The position numbers and the translations under genes are program-made. DNA of 64,000 nt from Paradesertivirga sp966210515. GTDB lineage: Bacteria > Bacteroidota > Bacteroidia > Sphingobacteriales > Sphingobacteriaceae. Below the pieces are notes generated by a model. The model saw only the letters and a program-made list of their open reading frames with translations. It was not told the DNA's origin and did not search any database. This document shows, in pieces, positions 43,900 to 52,804 of this stretch; the stretch's first letter is position 1; every line of letters begins with the position of its first letter. The stretch is from positions 139,415 through 203,414 of the forward strand of contig CBIHLM010000001.1 in NCBI GenBank assembly GCA_966210515.1. The letters are read 5' to 3'.

Positions 43900-44579
43900 A
43901 ATTTTAATTGAATTTTTATTGCCGGAACCGGCGGAATGTATGCGTGTGAAACCGATGGAATTAGGGATGGTTGTATTTTAAAACCTAATTCGTCGCTGAT
44001 ATCAAAGCGAAAGAATTTTGCATCAATGTAGGCATCGATGATATTTATGGCGTATAACCCCACTGCCGCCAACACACTTAAATCCCGGTTACGCCGGTAA
44101 TAATCTTTATATTGAATAAGTCCCTGCTGGTCAAGTATCCTGACAAGGTCCGGATCCCGTGTTTGCCCCTCAAACTCATCTCTGAACCGCAACTCATTCA
44201 GGAACTTCCTGTAATACCGTTGGTTGAAATCTACCGCCAATCCCAGGCCAATAAAGCCCCCGTATATGATCGGTACCTTCCACCAGCGACCGTTGGTTAC
44301 CTGTCCCCAGCCTGGTAAAATTGCCGAGCGTCTGATAGCTACTTTGGGCAATCTTTCCAACGCCAGTCTTGCTGAGTCTTTTACAACCTCAGGTTTTACT
44401 GGTGTGGCAGTCTTTAAATTATTTACTGTATCTGCTGGAGCATTAAAGATCGGATTTCTTTTCGCATCGGGATTACGCAGTGTAGAGTCAACAACGACAA
44501 CGGTAGAATCTGTCTGCGAAAAGCCGTGCAGCGTAAAACAGCAAATTATCACAAACAGAAACACTCCTAAACGATACAT
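43896..44579 (-). CDS. DUF5683 membrane-associated protein
   Basis: A 227-aa protein with a signal peptide, a linker, and the family core RRSAILPGWGQVTNGRWWKV followed by IIYGGFIGLGLAVDFNQRYY. DUF5683 is a Bacteroidota family often encoded between parB and dapB, as here. Function unknown; its place suggests a link to cell envelope or division. It shares 1 nt with parB and 4 nt with dapB. Confidence 0.85.
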   Translation of the reverse strand: MYRLGVFLFVIICCFTLHGFSQTDSTVVVVDSTLRNPDAKRNPIFNAPADTVNNLKTATPVKPEVVKDSARLALERLPKVAIRRSAILPGWGQVTNGRWWKVPIIYGGFIGLGLAVDFNQRYYRKFLNELRFRDEFEGQTRDPDLVRILDQQGLIQYKDYYRRNRDLSVLAAVGLYAINIIDAYIDAKFFRFDISDELGFKIQPSLIPSVSHAYIPPVPAIKIQLKL

Positions 44580-45493
44580 TACCAGTCTAATAGTTCAAGT
44601 ATTCGGCTTAAATCATCTTCGGAAACAAACGGAATTTCTATCGCTCCTTTTCCATTTCCCTGTACTTTCAAGGACACTTTCGTAGCGAACTTAGAGGTCA
44701 GATCGTCCTGAATTTTCCTATACTCAAAAGAAACTGCTTGCGGTTTAGTTTCACTTTTTTTGATTCCTGATTTTTGGATGTCGCGTACGAGCTCTTCAGC
44801 TTTACGAACCGACAAGCCTTTGGTCAGAATCTCTTTATGAACGTACAATTGCTTATCAATCTCTTCAAGCCCAAGAATAGCCTTTGCATGTCCCATGGAA
44901 ATCTGGCTATCACGAATGGAAGCCTGAATAGCAGGTGGCAACCTTAATAAGCGCAGATAATTGGTAACTGTAGAACGGTTTTTACTCACCCGTTCTCCCA
45001 ATTCTTCCTGCTTCAAATTACACTCGTCCAGCATACGCTGAAAGCTCAATGCAACCTCTATAGAATTAAGATTCTCGCGCTGTATATTTTCGATTAAAGC
45101 CATTTCCAGCATCTGCTGGTCATTAGCTGTACGAACATATGCAGGGATTTCCGTCAATCCGGCAAGTTTTGAAGCTCTTAACCGACGCTCTCCCGATATT
45201 AACTGGTAAGAATTACTACCTGCCTTTCTTACGGTAATAGGCTGTATTAGGCCTTGTAGTTTGATCGAATCTGATAATTCCTGTAAAGCCTCCTTATCAA
45301 ATTCTGTACGGGGCTGATAAGGGTTAACTTCAACTTCGCTTATTTTAACATGAGATATAAGTCCGGAAGGCGATGTCTGGTATTCTCCGGAATTTACATT
45401 GCTACCAAGAGATTTCGTCTGCTGTACCGATTCTGAATCATCTAATAGCGCACTTAATCCTCTTCCTAATCCTGTTCTCTTTTGATACGTCAT
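44579..45493 (-). CDS. parB: Chromosome partition protein ParB
   Basis: A 304-aa DNA-binding CTPase-type clamp. It starts KRTGLGRGLSALLDD, has the ParB box with GLIQPITVRK and SGERRLRASKLAGL, a helix-turn-helix around EELGERVSKNRSTVTNYLRL, and a C-terminal dimerisation region. It works with ParA on parS sites; none was found in this window. Confidence 0.97.
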   Translation of the reverse strand: MTYQKRTGLGRGLSALLDDSESVQQTKSLGSNVNSGEYQTSPSGLISHVKISEVEVNPYQPRTEFDKEALQELSDSIKLQGLIQPITVRKAGSNSYQLISGERRLRASKLAGLTEIPAYVRTANDQQMLEMALIENIQRENLNSIEVALSFQRMLDECNLKQEELGERVSKNRSTVTNYLRLLRLPPAIQASIRDSQISMGHAKAILGLEEIDKQLYVHKEILTKGLSVRKAEELVRDIQKSGIKKSETKPQAVSFEYRKIQDDLTSKFATKVSLKVQGNGKGAIEIPFVSEDDLSRILELLDW

Positions 45494-46296
45494 GAAATAA
45501 CCGTTGCTTGTTTTGTTTCTTCCTCGCTAACCATGCCATTTTTTCGAATAATTTCGCGGGCCAGGTTCAGGTAATTGATAGACCCTTTACAGTTGGCATC
45601 GTGCATAATTACAGATACACCGTAGCTCGGCGCTTCACTTAAACGGGTGTTACGTTGGATAATTGTTTCGAATACCAGTTCCTGGAAATGAGTTTTAACC
45701 TCTTCAACCACCTGATTCGAAAGCCTTAAACGAACATCGTACATAGTAAGCAAAATACCTTCGATTTCCAGATCGGGGTTTAGGCGGCTCTGAACAATTT
45801 TGATAGTATTCAATAATTTCCCTAAACCCTCCAGTGCGAAATACTCGCATTGTACCGGTATAATTACCGAATTAGCAGCAGTAAGCGCATTTATCGTAAT
45901 TAAACCCAGTGACGGAGAACAGTCGATTATGATAAAATCGTAATCATCTTTTACCTTGTCCAGCACCAGCTTCATTTTATATTCGCGCTCTGCAAGGTTT
46001 ATCATTTCGATTTCCGCTCCTACCAAATCGATATGAGCCGGAAGCAGATCAAGGTTAGGCGTTTCAGTTTTCTGTATAGCATCACGAGGCTCCACATCGT
46101 TAATGATGCATTCGTAAATACTTGCCTTAATAGTACGCGGATCAAAGCCAATTCCCGATGTTGAATTTGCCTGAGGGTCTGCATCCACAAGCAAAGTGCG
46201 ATATTCTAAAACAGCTAAACTTGCTGCCAGATTAATTGATGAAGTGGTTTTTCCAACTCCCCCTTTTTGATTAGCTAACGCAATAATCTTACTCAT
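45490..46296 (-). CDS. parA: Chromosome partition ATPase ParA
   Basis: A 268-aa deviant Walker-type ATPase that moves replicated origins with ParB. KGGVGKTTSSINLAASLA is the deviant P-loop, and DADPQANSTSGIG and IIIDCSPSLGLITINAL are the other ATPase motifs. First gene of the parA-parB-DUF5683-dapB-lepB operon, with 4-nt overlap to parB. Confidence 0.97.
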   Translation of the reverse strand: MSKIIALANQKGGVGKTTSSINLAASLAVLEYRTLLVDADPQANSTSGIGFDPRTIKASIYECIINDVEPRDAIQKTETPNLDLLPAHIDLVGAEIEMINLAEREYKMKLVLDKVKDDYDFIIIDCSPSLGLITINALTAANSVIIPVQCEYFALEGLGKLLNTIKIVQSRLNPDLEIEGILLTMYDVRLRLSNQVVEEVKTHFQELVFETIIQRNTRLSEAPSYGVSVIMHDANCKGSINYLNLAREIIRKNGMVSEEETKQATVIS

Positions 46297-46358
46297 TCTT
46301 TATCCTGGTTTCAAGGGTAATTTGTGCTTACAGAAAGATTAATAGTTAATTAAAATAC

Positions 46359-46366
46359 TATTTTTG
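46359..46366 (+). promoter_or_regulatory. -7-like element upstream of the FMN reductase
   Basis: TATTTTTG fits TAnnTTTG. It lies 96 nt before the start of the reductase gene in the divergent region with parA. No -33 element is clear. Confidence 0.35.
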
Positions 46367-46461
46367 CCATTCTTTAAGCTTTTTAACAATCGCCTAAGAT
46401 ACAAACTTTAAACAATTTAATCAGAGCAGCACCTTTTGGTTTTGCACATATTATCCACAAC

Positions 46462-46986
46462 ATGACAACCATTATTGCCAGTACAAACAGACCCGAAAGT
46501 TATACATTGAGAGTAGCAGAACACTATCAAGGCATGCTTTGGGATTTGGGTATTGATGCAAAAATCTTATCTCTGGGCAATCTTCCCGAGAAAATCATAC
46601 ACCCTGCAATGTATGAAAACCAGAAAATTGAAAGCTGGCAGCCAATTCAGAATTTAATTTCGGCAACCGAGAAGTTCATTTTTGTGATTCCTGAGTACAA
46701 CGGAAGTTTTCCGGGAATTTTAAAGGTTTTTATTGATGCCTGCGAATTCCCATCAAGCTTCAGTGGCAAAAAGACAGCACTGGTTGGTATCTCAACCGGG
46801 AAATATGGAAACGTTAGAGGAGTGGACCACATGACGGGTATTTGCCATTACATGAACCTGGATGTTATGTCGTTAAAATTACACATTCCACACATTCATA
46901 AAGAGTTTGACGAGATCAATAAGCTATTTAAAGAGGATACCTTAAAATTCACAAAACAACAAATTGAGCGGTTTGTGAAGTTTTAA
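46462..46986 (+). CDS. NAD(P)H-dependent FMN reductase-like flavoprotein
   Basis: A 174-aa flavodoxin-like protein. FVIPEYNGSFPGILKVFIDA is the FMN-binding signature of the NADPH-dependent FMN reductase family, and VGISTGKYGNVRG supports it. It would reduce FMN or quinone-like substrates. Divergent from parA. Confidence 0.88.
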   Translation: MTTIIASTNRPESYTLRVAEHYQGMLWDLGIDAKILSLGNLPEKIIHPAMYENQKIESWQPIQNLISATEKFIFVIPEYNGSFPGILKVFIDACEFPSSFSGKKTALVGISTGKYGNVRGVDHMTGICHYMNLDVMSLKLHIPHIHKEFDEINKLFKEDTLKFTKQQIERFVKF

Positions 46987-47013
46987 AAATAAACTGTACA
47001 CAGCAAATTTCTC

Positions 47014-47757
47014 CTACAACTGCAGCAGTGCCTTCAATTTTACATGCCCCGTTTTACTCACCGGCAGGCTTTCGCCTGATTTAATTACCAGCCGGTAAGA
47101 ATCTTTTTCATAAGGCACAAGCTTAGTTATTTCTGAAACCTTCGCGATAAAAGAACGATGCACCCGCACAAACTGCTTATCATCTAGACTGCTTTCAAAA
47201 AAATGCATTGTCTTATTTTTCAGAAATACGCCTTCTGAAGTATGAATTTTCACGTAATCATCGTACGCTTCAAGATAGATGACATCGGCGGTGGGTATAA
47301 TCTTTATTGAGCTTCCCGATTTTACCACGATGCGCTCACTATGGATTGGTGAAACCGGCGCAGTTTCGAGCAGAGCCTGTACCTGCTGTCTGGCTTCCGA
47401 CAGGTTCTTTCTTTCCATCCACTTTTCAATAGCTTTTTTAAAACGATCTTTGGAAAAAGGCTTCAGCAGGTAATCAATCGCATGGGTTTCGAAAGCTTTA
47501 ATAGCATACTCATCGAATGCTGAAGTAAAAATTACACCGGGACGCTGCTCGATAAGTTCAAGCATCTCGAATCCGGTGATTTTCGGCATCTGGATATCCA
47601 AAAAAATCAAATCGGGTTGATGTAGAGCAATTGCTTTAACGCCTTCAAATCCGTCACCACACTCGGCTACAACCTGAACATCAGGATACTCTTCCAAGTA
47701 CTCTTTGACCACTTCTCTGGCTAAGGGTTCGTCATCTATAAGGATAGCCTTTGTCAT
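47014..47757 (-). CDS. LytTR response regulator
   Basis: A 247-aa two-domain regulator. The receiver domain has DDEP, phospho-acceptor D54 in FLDIQMP, TSA and the Lys in LLKPF. The C-terminal LytTR domain (about 150-245) contains IYLEAYDDYVKIHT and FVRVHRSFIAKVSEI and binds direct repeats in DNA. The start overlaps the histidine kinase stop by 4 nt. Confidence 0.95.
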   Translation of the reverse strand: MTKAILIDDEPLAREVVKEYLEEYPDVQVVAECGDGFEGVKAIALHQPDLIFLDIQMPKITGFEMLELIEQRPGVIFTSAFDEYAIKAFETHAIDYLLKPFSKDRFKKAIEKWMERKNLSEARQQVQALLETAPVSPIHSERIVVKSGSSIKIIPTADVIYLEAYDDYVKIHTSEGVFLKNKTMHFFESSLDDKQFVRVHRSFIAKVSEITKLVPYEKDSYRLVIKSGESLPVSKTGHVKLKALLQL

Positions 47758-48806
47758 ATCTGAGGGATCTTAACGCTTGTCATAAAAATATTATTTTCTC
47801 CATAAGTTTCCAGTAAATCAGTTCTGGCAAATAATAAATAAAGCCTTCTTTTGATGCTATCCAAACCAAATCCGGTTCCGCTGTTTGGTCTGACAGTATC
47901 CTTATCGTAGGGATTTTGAATGATCATCAGCAGATAATTCTGCACACACTTTGCGTCTATCGTTATGACAACTTCACCTGTGGTATCGTATAATCCGAAT
48001 TTGATAGCATTTTCTACAAGAGGCTGCAAAAGCATAGCGGGTAAAATTAACCCACCGCAACCTTCCTCCTGCCTGATTTCAGTTTTGAGCCGGTGTCCAA
48101 ACCGTACTTTCTCAATATCTAAATACAATTGCAAATGTTGCAATTCTTCTTCCAGCGTAACAAATTCATTTTCTTCCTTACGCAAAGTCCCTCTAAGAAA
48201 ATCCGATAGCTGGTAAATCATGGTACGGGCTTCATCTGGTCTTCTTCCGATAAGTGCACTTATTGAGTTTAAGCTGTTAAAAAGAAAATGTGGTTGTAAT
48301 TGCTGGCGCAAATTATACAACTCAGCATCACGTGCCAGGCGTTCTGCATCAGATTTTCGCCGCTCGCTTTCTTTCTGTTCTTGCTGAGTATACCACAGCA
48401 TGCTAATTAAAGCCATTCCGCTGATAACAAGAAAAGCAACACAAAACCTGATGATTAGAGATTTATCAATTACAGCTACATAAATAGAATCAACAATCAG
48501 CCCATCATTATAGGCTATCTTCAACAGCAGAAACCGAGTAATAAAAACAGCCAGCGCAGCAAGCAGAGCACACCACGCAGCAATATAAAAATACTTTCCC
48601 TTGCCTGGCTGATAGTATCTTAAGGTATTACTGACAATAAGTGCCGAAAAAAGGATGGAAACATTGTTTACCGCAGCATCTATTAAGCAAGTTTGAACAT
48701 CAAAACCCAGCCAGTATAGCGTTGCTGCATGCAAGCCCATCCATATAAGCCAGGCTCCAAAAAGGAATCCTAAAACACGCTTCGATGACAATAGCGGTGT
48801 AGCCAC
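47754..48806 (-). CDS. LytS-type sensor histidine kinase
   Basis: A 350-aa membrane kinase with four N-terminal helices (to about residue 140), a coil, and the His_kinase box LQPHFLFNSLNSISALIGRR (H near 173). The ATPase part keeps LILPAMLLQPLVENAIKFG and SGTGFGLDSIKRRL. It pairs with the adjacent LytTR regulator and follows a LiaF-like gene, pointing to envelope sensing. Confidence 0.95.
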   Translation of the reverse strand: MATPLLSSKRVLGFLFGAWLIWMGLHAATLYWLGFDVQTCLIDAAVNNVSILFSALIVSNTLRYYQPGKGKYFYIAAWCALLAALAVFITRFLLLKIAYNDGLIVDSIYVAVIDKSLIIRFCVAFLVISGMALISMLWYTQQEQKESERRKSDAERLARDAELYNLRQQLQPHFLFNSLNSISALIGRRPDEARTMIYQLSDFLRGTLRKEENEFVTLEEELQHLQLYLDIEKVRFGHRLKTEIRQEEGCGGLILPAMLLQPLVENAIKFGLYDTTGEVVITIDAKCVQNYLLMIIQNPYDKDTVRPNSGTGFGLDSIKRRLYLLFARTDLLETYGENNIFMTSVKIPQI

Positions 48807-48814
48807 GTTCTTTA

Positions 48815-49594
48815 TTAAAAACTGCGAATATCTATTCCACCAAAAATGGAAGTTCCTTTAATTACCAGATGTTTCTCTTCAGAGATAGCCTGATTCATAA
48901 GCAATGGTCGTTTATCTTCTATTCCACCGAAAATTGCGACTAAATCAGACGACACTTTCCAATGCGGAGGTACAATTATTTTCGTCCCGCCAAATACCTG
49001 CGTTATTTCAAGTTCAACTCTGGGCGAAAGAATATCTGCCTGAGTCAAAATAATTTCAGCGCCTCCCATTATTGCTACTATTTCGCCACCCTGAAAGTTT
49101 TTAGAAACAATATTTTTCTTCACTCCACCAAAAATTGATACGATATCAATATAATCGTCAACCGTGCCCTGTGTGGGGGAAATAGGTTCATTATCTTCAT
49201 TAACCCGCTTATCCCAGGTCAGGTCAGACCCAACAGGTTCATTATCTTCTTTACCCCAGTTGGTAATCTTCTTTTTTCCGATTATCAGATAAAGTCCGAG
49301 TCCGATTATAGCAATGGGCCATATAAAATCATCCAGATCCACATGCGAGAATATCTTCTCAGCCAGAAAGATCACTCCGATCGTTATTAAAATAAAAGAA
49401 CTGGGATTCCTGAACTGATGGCGGCGTCCGGTAAAAATTCCGATTCCTATTAAAACCATTGGCCAGCTTATTACCCAATCCGGAACAAAGATCCCTAAAC
49501 TTCTTAAAAGCATTATCGCTCCAAAGATCAGCAAAGCTATCCCAACCCACTTCTTCCCGGTTCCAAACTTCTTTCGTTTATTTATTCCGTCCAT
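48815..49594 (-). CDS. LiaF/LiaI-like membrane protein
   Basis: A 259-aa protein with four short helices in the first 110 residues (LLIFGAIMLLRSLGIF and similar, DUF5668-like) and a C-terminal beta-rich domain with repeated IFGG motifs (VSIFGGVKKN, AIMGGAEI, QVFGGTKI, SIFGGIDI), as in cell-wall-active antibiotic response proteins. It is 8 nt upstream of the kinase gene and may regulate or inform it, as LiaF does with LiaS; that role is inference. Confidence 0.85.
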   Translation of the reverse strand: MDGINKRKKFGTGKKWVGIALLIFGAIMLLRSLGIFVPDWVISWPMVLIGIGIFTGRRHQFRNPSSFILITIGVIFLAEKIFSHVDLDDFIWPIAIIGLGLYLIIGKKKITNWGKEDNEPVGSDLTWDKRVNEDNEPISPTQGTVDDYIDIVSIFGGVKKNIVSKNFQGGEIVAIMGGAEIILTQADILSPRVELEITQVFGGTKIIVPPHWKVSSDLVAIFGGIEDKRPLLMNQAISEEKHLVIKGTSIFGGIDIRSF

Positions 49595-49950
49595 TTCGCA
49601 CTATTTAATTCAAACTTAATAAAATCTTTTAAGCCTCTTTATTTTATCAGACGCAGCAAAAAACATTTGTTACTTTCTGGCATCTGCTTTTTTAAACAAA
49701 TTACTTATCAAATCAAATGTATAGGAGTTTAAACATGCAGACAACAGATATTAGGCAGAGCCGTTGGAGAGGTCGGTAAATGGGCGGATTTATTCGGTTA
49801 AAAATCCAGGAACCGAGAGCGATAAAAGGGATCAGAAATCAGCATCCTTCTTTGTGGCACATATATACCTGTGTTCTGTTGCAAATCCTCATTTCGCTAA
49901 GGGGTCGGCTCATTCCGGTTTTTCCCACTACACCCGGGTTTAATTGGGGA
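49595..49950. other. Intergenic region, nothing recognised
   Basis: About 360 nt holding the promoter of the LiaF-LytS-LytTR operon near the 49600 end. No clear -7 box, gene or repeat was identified; a plus-strand 72-codon frame has no family resemblance. Confidence 0.3.
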
Positions 49951-49991
49951 AAATTTAGCGCAGACAGCGTTCGAAACGTTGTCTACGTTAA
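49951..49991 (-). terminator. Hairpin after the phosphoesterase pair (copy of the purL hairpin)
   Basis: CGCAGACAGCG and CGTTGTCTACG pair with one mismatch and one wobble around TTCGAAA. It matches the purL terminator at 16010-16042 in 28 of 33 positions, including the GTTAA beyond the stem. The T-run is weak. Confidence 0.6.
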
Positions 49992-49994
49992 GCC

Positions 49995-50702
49995 TTAATA
50001 TGCTTTCCTTAGCTGATCCGCAAATTGGTCAGGAAGCGGACTATCTTCAACAGCCTTTGCAGCTCTCTCCACATCATATTCAAACCGGACAAAATCCACT
50101 TGCATATTTGCCTTATCGAATTTATCATCCAGCGTCAGCAGCACATAACAGCCTCTCGGATCACCGTCCTTCGGTTTGCCAACAGAGCCCGTATTTATAA
50201 TGTGTTTAACACCTTCAGCCGCTTTAATTACCCTGTGATAAGGCTTATGAGAATGGCCGCAAAAAAGGATATCGGCACTTGCCTGCCCTAGCAGATCAAG
50301 CACGTATTCTTCCCGAAGATCTTCAAGCATATATTCTTCCACGCTTCGCGGACTGCCATGTACGAGAAGCATATTTAGTAAACTTTCATTAAGCTGATAC
50401 TCGAGGCGAATATGTGCGGGTAAAGCTTTCAAATATACTCGGGCTCCCTCATCAATAATATGATAAGCATGATTCTTCCCTGAGGAATCAGAAAGGGTTT
50501 TAATTTTCAAATCATGATTACCAGCAATGGTTGCAATTCCCCGTCTTCGAATTTCAGCGATAATTTCATTGGGCCAAACATTATAGCCAACTAAATCGCC
50601 TAAGCAATAAACTGCATCGGGCTTTTTACTATCCAAATCCTTAAGAAATGCTTCGAAAGCGGGGAGATTTGCGTGAACGTCCGAAAAAACTGCAATCCTC
50701 AT
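49995..50702 (-). CDS. Calcineurin-like phosphoesterase, copy A
   Basis: A 235-aa metallophosphoesterase with VFSDVHANLPAFEAFLKD, YCLGDLVGYNVWPNE, AGNHD, VHGSPRSVEEY and FCGHSHKPYHRV, giving the usual metal ligands. It is a tandem paralogue of the gene just upstream (2-nt gap), with near-identical motifs. Substrate unknown. Confidence 0.92.
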   Translation of the reverse strand: MRIAVFSDVHANLPAFEAFLKDLDSKKPDAVYCLGDLVGYNVWPNEIIAEIRRRGIATIAGNHDLKIKTLSDSSGKNHAYHIIDEGARVYLKALPAHIRLEYQLNESLLNMLLVHGSPRSVEEYMLEDLREEYVLDLLGQASADILFCGHSHKPYHRVIKAAEGVKHIINTGSVGKPKDGDPRGCYVLLTLDDKFDKANMQVDFVRFEYDVERAAKAVEDSPLPDQFADQLRKAY

Positions 50703-50704
50703 AA

Positions 50705-51475
50705 CTAGGCCTTACGTAACATTTCTGCATATTCATTTGGCAAGGGACTATCTTCCACCGCATTGGCCGCTTTTTCAACGTCATATTCAAACCGGACAAA
50801 CTCAACCTGAATACTGTCTTTGTCGAGAATTGAAGCATTATCATTAATTGTAATGATTACATAGCCGCCACGAGGATCGCCGTCTTTTGGCTTACCTACC
50901 GACCCAATATTTATGGCGTGGCGGAAACGTTGAGTTCCATCAGATTCTGTCGATAAAACTCGATGATAAGGCTTATGAGTATGACCGAAGCACATAATAT
51001 CCGCACTTGCCTGTTCCATAATACGAATCATACTCTTTTCCTCACGGTCTTCAAACAGATATTCATTCACCTTCCGCGGACTGCCATGCACCAATAACAG
51101 ACTAAGCTTATCTTCATTCAACTGAAAGTCAAGCCGGATATGGGATGGAAGCGTTCTCAAATATGCCCGCTCTTCATCCTTCACCAATTCATTTGTAAAT
51201 GAGATGGAGATTTTTCCCATTTCCTTTTCCTGATCTGTTTTATACGCACATCCACATTCATCACTTTTACGACCGATTCCAAAGTCATAGTTTCCCGTGA
51301 TGGTTGGGATACCGCGTCTGCGAATTTCGTTTATAACTTCATTTGGCCAGATATTATATCCTACCAGATCGCCGAGGCAATAAATAGCGTCGGGCTTTTT
51401 AGCGTCTACATCTTTAAAAAAAGCTTCCAGTGCCGGAAGATTTGCGTGTACGTCTGAAAATAAAGCGATTTTCAT
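50705..51475 (-). CDS. Calcineurin-like phosphoesterase, copy B
   Basis: A 256-aa paralogue of copy A, with LFSDVHANLPALEAFFKD, YCLGDLVGYNIWPNE, TGNYD (His of GNHD replaced by Tyr), VHGSPRKVNEY and CFGHTHKPYHRV. It has an extra loop with CGCAY and a charged stretch at about residues 75-105. The GNYD change removes one metal ligand, so activity may differ from copy A. The two form one operon. Confidence 0.9.
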   Translation of the reverse strand: MKIALFSDVHANLPALEAFFKDVDAKKPDAIYCLGDLVGYNIWPNEVINEIRRRGIPTITGNYDFGIGRKSDECGCAYKTDQEKEMGKISISFTNELVKDEERAYLRTLPSHIRLDFQLNEDKLSLLLVHGSPRKVNEYLFEDREEKSMIRIMEQASADIMCFGHTHKPYHRVLSTESDGTQRFRHAINIGSVGKPKDGDPRGGYVIITINDNASILDKDSIQVEFVRFEYDVEKAANAVEDSPLPNEYAEMLRKA

Positions 51476-51533
51476 CGAAGGAGATTTTTCGTTTGTGGAT
51501 GTTGTTTTTTTGTACTCAAGAGCGCTCCGCCGT

Positions 51534-51562
51534 TTGAGATGTGAGACATTAGATTTGAGATC
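51534..51562 (+). repeat. TTTGAGA/GAGACAT-type low-complexity repeat
   Basis: This stretch contains GTGAGACATTAGATTTGAGA, which reappears with few changes at 61905-61926 next to the crtD start. It is a dispersed simple repeat in the gap before acr3's downstream end; the gap has no gene. Confidence 0.45.
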
Positions 51563-51600
51563 GTGCAGGTGTTCATATTTATATGTTTATTATTAAATAA

Positions 51601-52677
51601 TTATTGAAGGATTTCCTTCTTATAATATTTATTTCGCAACCAAAAAGCCACATTTACCAATGCGATTAATGCCGGAACCTCTACCAGCGGACCAATAACG
51701 CCGGCGAAAGCCTGCCCGGAATTAATGCCGAACACACCAATGGCTACAGCGATCGCCAATTCGAAGTTATTTCCAGCCGCGGTAAATGCTATAGAGGCGT
51801 TTTGCGAGTAATCCGCGCCCAATGCTTTTCCAAAAAAGAAGCTCACGAGGAACATGATGGCGAAGTAAATCACCAAAGGAATGGCAATCCGGACCACATC
51901 CATCGGTATCTGGACAATAAGCTCCCCTTTTAAACTAAACATCACCACGATGGTAAAAAGCAGGGCGATTAAAGTGATTGGAGAAATTAAAGGAATGAAT
52001 TTTTTGGTAAACCACTCCTCTCCCTTCAAGCGGATTAAACTATAGCGACTAATGAGTCCCGCGGCAAAAGGAATTCCGAGGTAAATGCCTACTGATTTCG
52101 CAATTTCCTGAATGGTAATATCGACCACCGCGCCCTCCATTCCGAACATCGGCAACAGCAAAGTGATGAAAACATAGGCATAAACACTATATAATAATAC
52201 CTGGAAAATACTGTTCAATGCAACCAACCCTGCCGCATACTCGCGACTACCCTCAGCCAGTTCGTTCCATACAATAACCATAGCAATGCAACGAGCGAGT
52301 CCGATAAGAATTAAACCCACCATATACTCGGGTTTATCATGCAGAAAAGTAACCGCCAGAATAAACATCAGAATGGGTCCGATTACCCAATTTAATATCA
52401 GTGATGCGCTCAATACTTTTGTATTTCTGAACACTTCTCCCAGGTTTTCATATTTCACTTTCGCCAGGGGTGGATACATCATTAAAATCAATCCTATAGC
52501 CAAAGGAACATTTGTAGCTCCGTTTGAAAATGAATTGATAAATGCGGAAGAAGATGGTAAAAAATAGCCGATTGCAACTCCGAGCGCCATTGCAATAAAT
52601 ATCCATAAGGTTAAGTATTGATCAAGGAAACTGAGTTTTTTTCTTTCGGCCGCCGGAGCGCAATTAATAGCTGACAT
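51601..52677 (-). CDS. acr3: ACR3-family arsenite efflux transporter
   Basis: A 358-aa, ten-helix permease that exports arsenite. FIAMALGVAIGYFLP, LIGLARCIAMVIVWNELAEG (with the essential Cys in LARCIAM) and AAGNNFELAIAVAIGVFG are ACR3 hallmarks. It is the third gene of the arsR-arsM-acr3 set and has its own half-operator upstream. Confidence 0.95.
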   Translation of the reverse strand: MSAINCAPAAERKKLSFLDQYLTLWIFIAMALGVAIGYFLPSSSAFINSFSNGATNVPLAIGLILMMYPPLAKVKYENLGEVFRNTKVLSASLILNWVIGPILMFILAVTFLHDKPEYMVGLILIGLARCIAMVIVWNELAEGSREYAAGLVALNSIFQVLLYSVYAYVFITLLLPMFGMEGAVVDITIQEIAKSVGIYLGIPFAAGLISRYSLIRLKGEEWFTKKFIPLISPITLIALLFTIVVMFSLKGELIVQIPMDVVRIAIPLVIYFAIMFLVSFFFGKALGADYSQNASIAFTAAGNNFELAIAVAIGVFGINSGQAFAGVIGPLVEVPALIALVNVAFWLRNKYYKKEILQ

Positions 52678-52745
52678 GTAATTTCTATTCGATTTTTTTA
52701 ACCTTTAAAAGCATTGAAACCTAATCTAAGGTCTCAACGCTCTAT

Positions 52746-52761
52746 GTTGCAATATTAATAA
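52746..52761 (-). promoter_or_regulatory. Probable ArsR half-operator before acr3
   Basis: GTTGCAATATTAATAA keeps the left half and centre (TTGCAATATT) of the two perfect sites further upstream. It lies 69 nt before the acr3 start. Confidence 0.45.
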
Positions 52762-52804
52762 GATACGGATTAAATCAGGTATGAAATCCAATTAAACCAA
52801 ATTG

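Noticed and set aside
46297..46461. parS site near parAB
   Set aside because: No TGTTTCACGTGAAACA-like palindrome was seen here or elsewhere in the window.
49780..49998. 72-aa plus-strand ORF
   Set aside because: No start context or family resemblance, and it overlaps a terminator-like hairpin.
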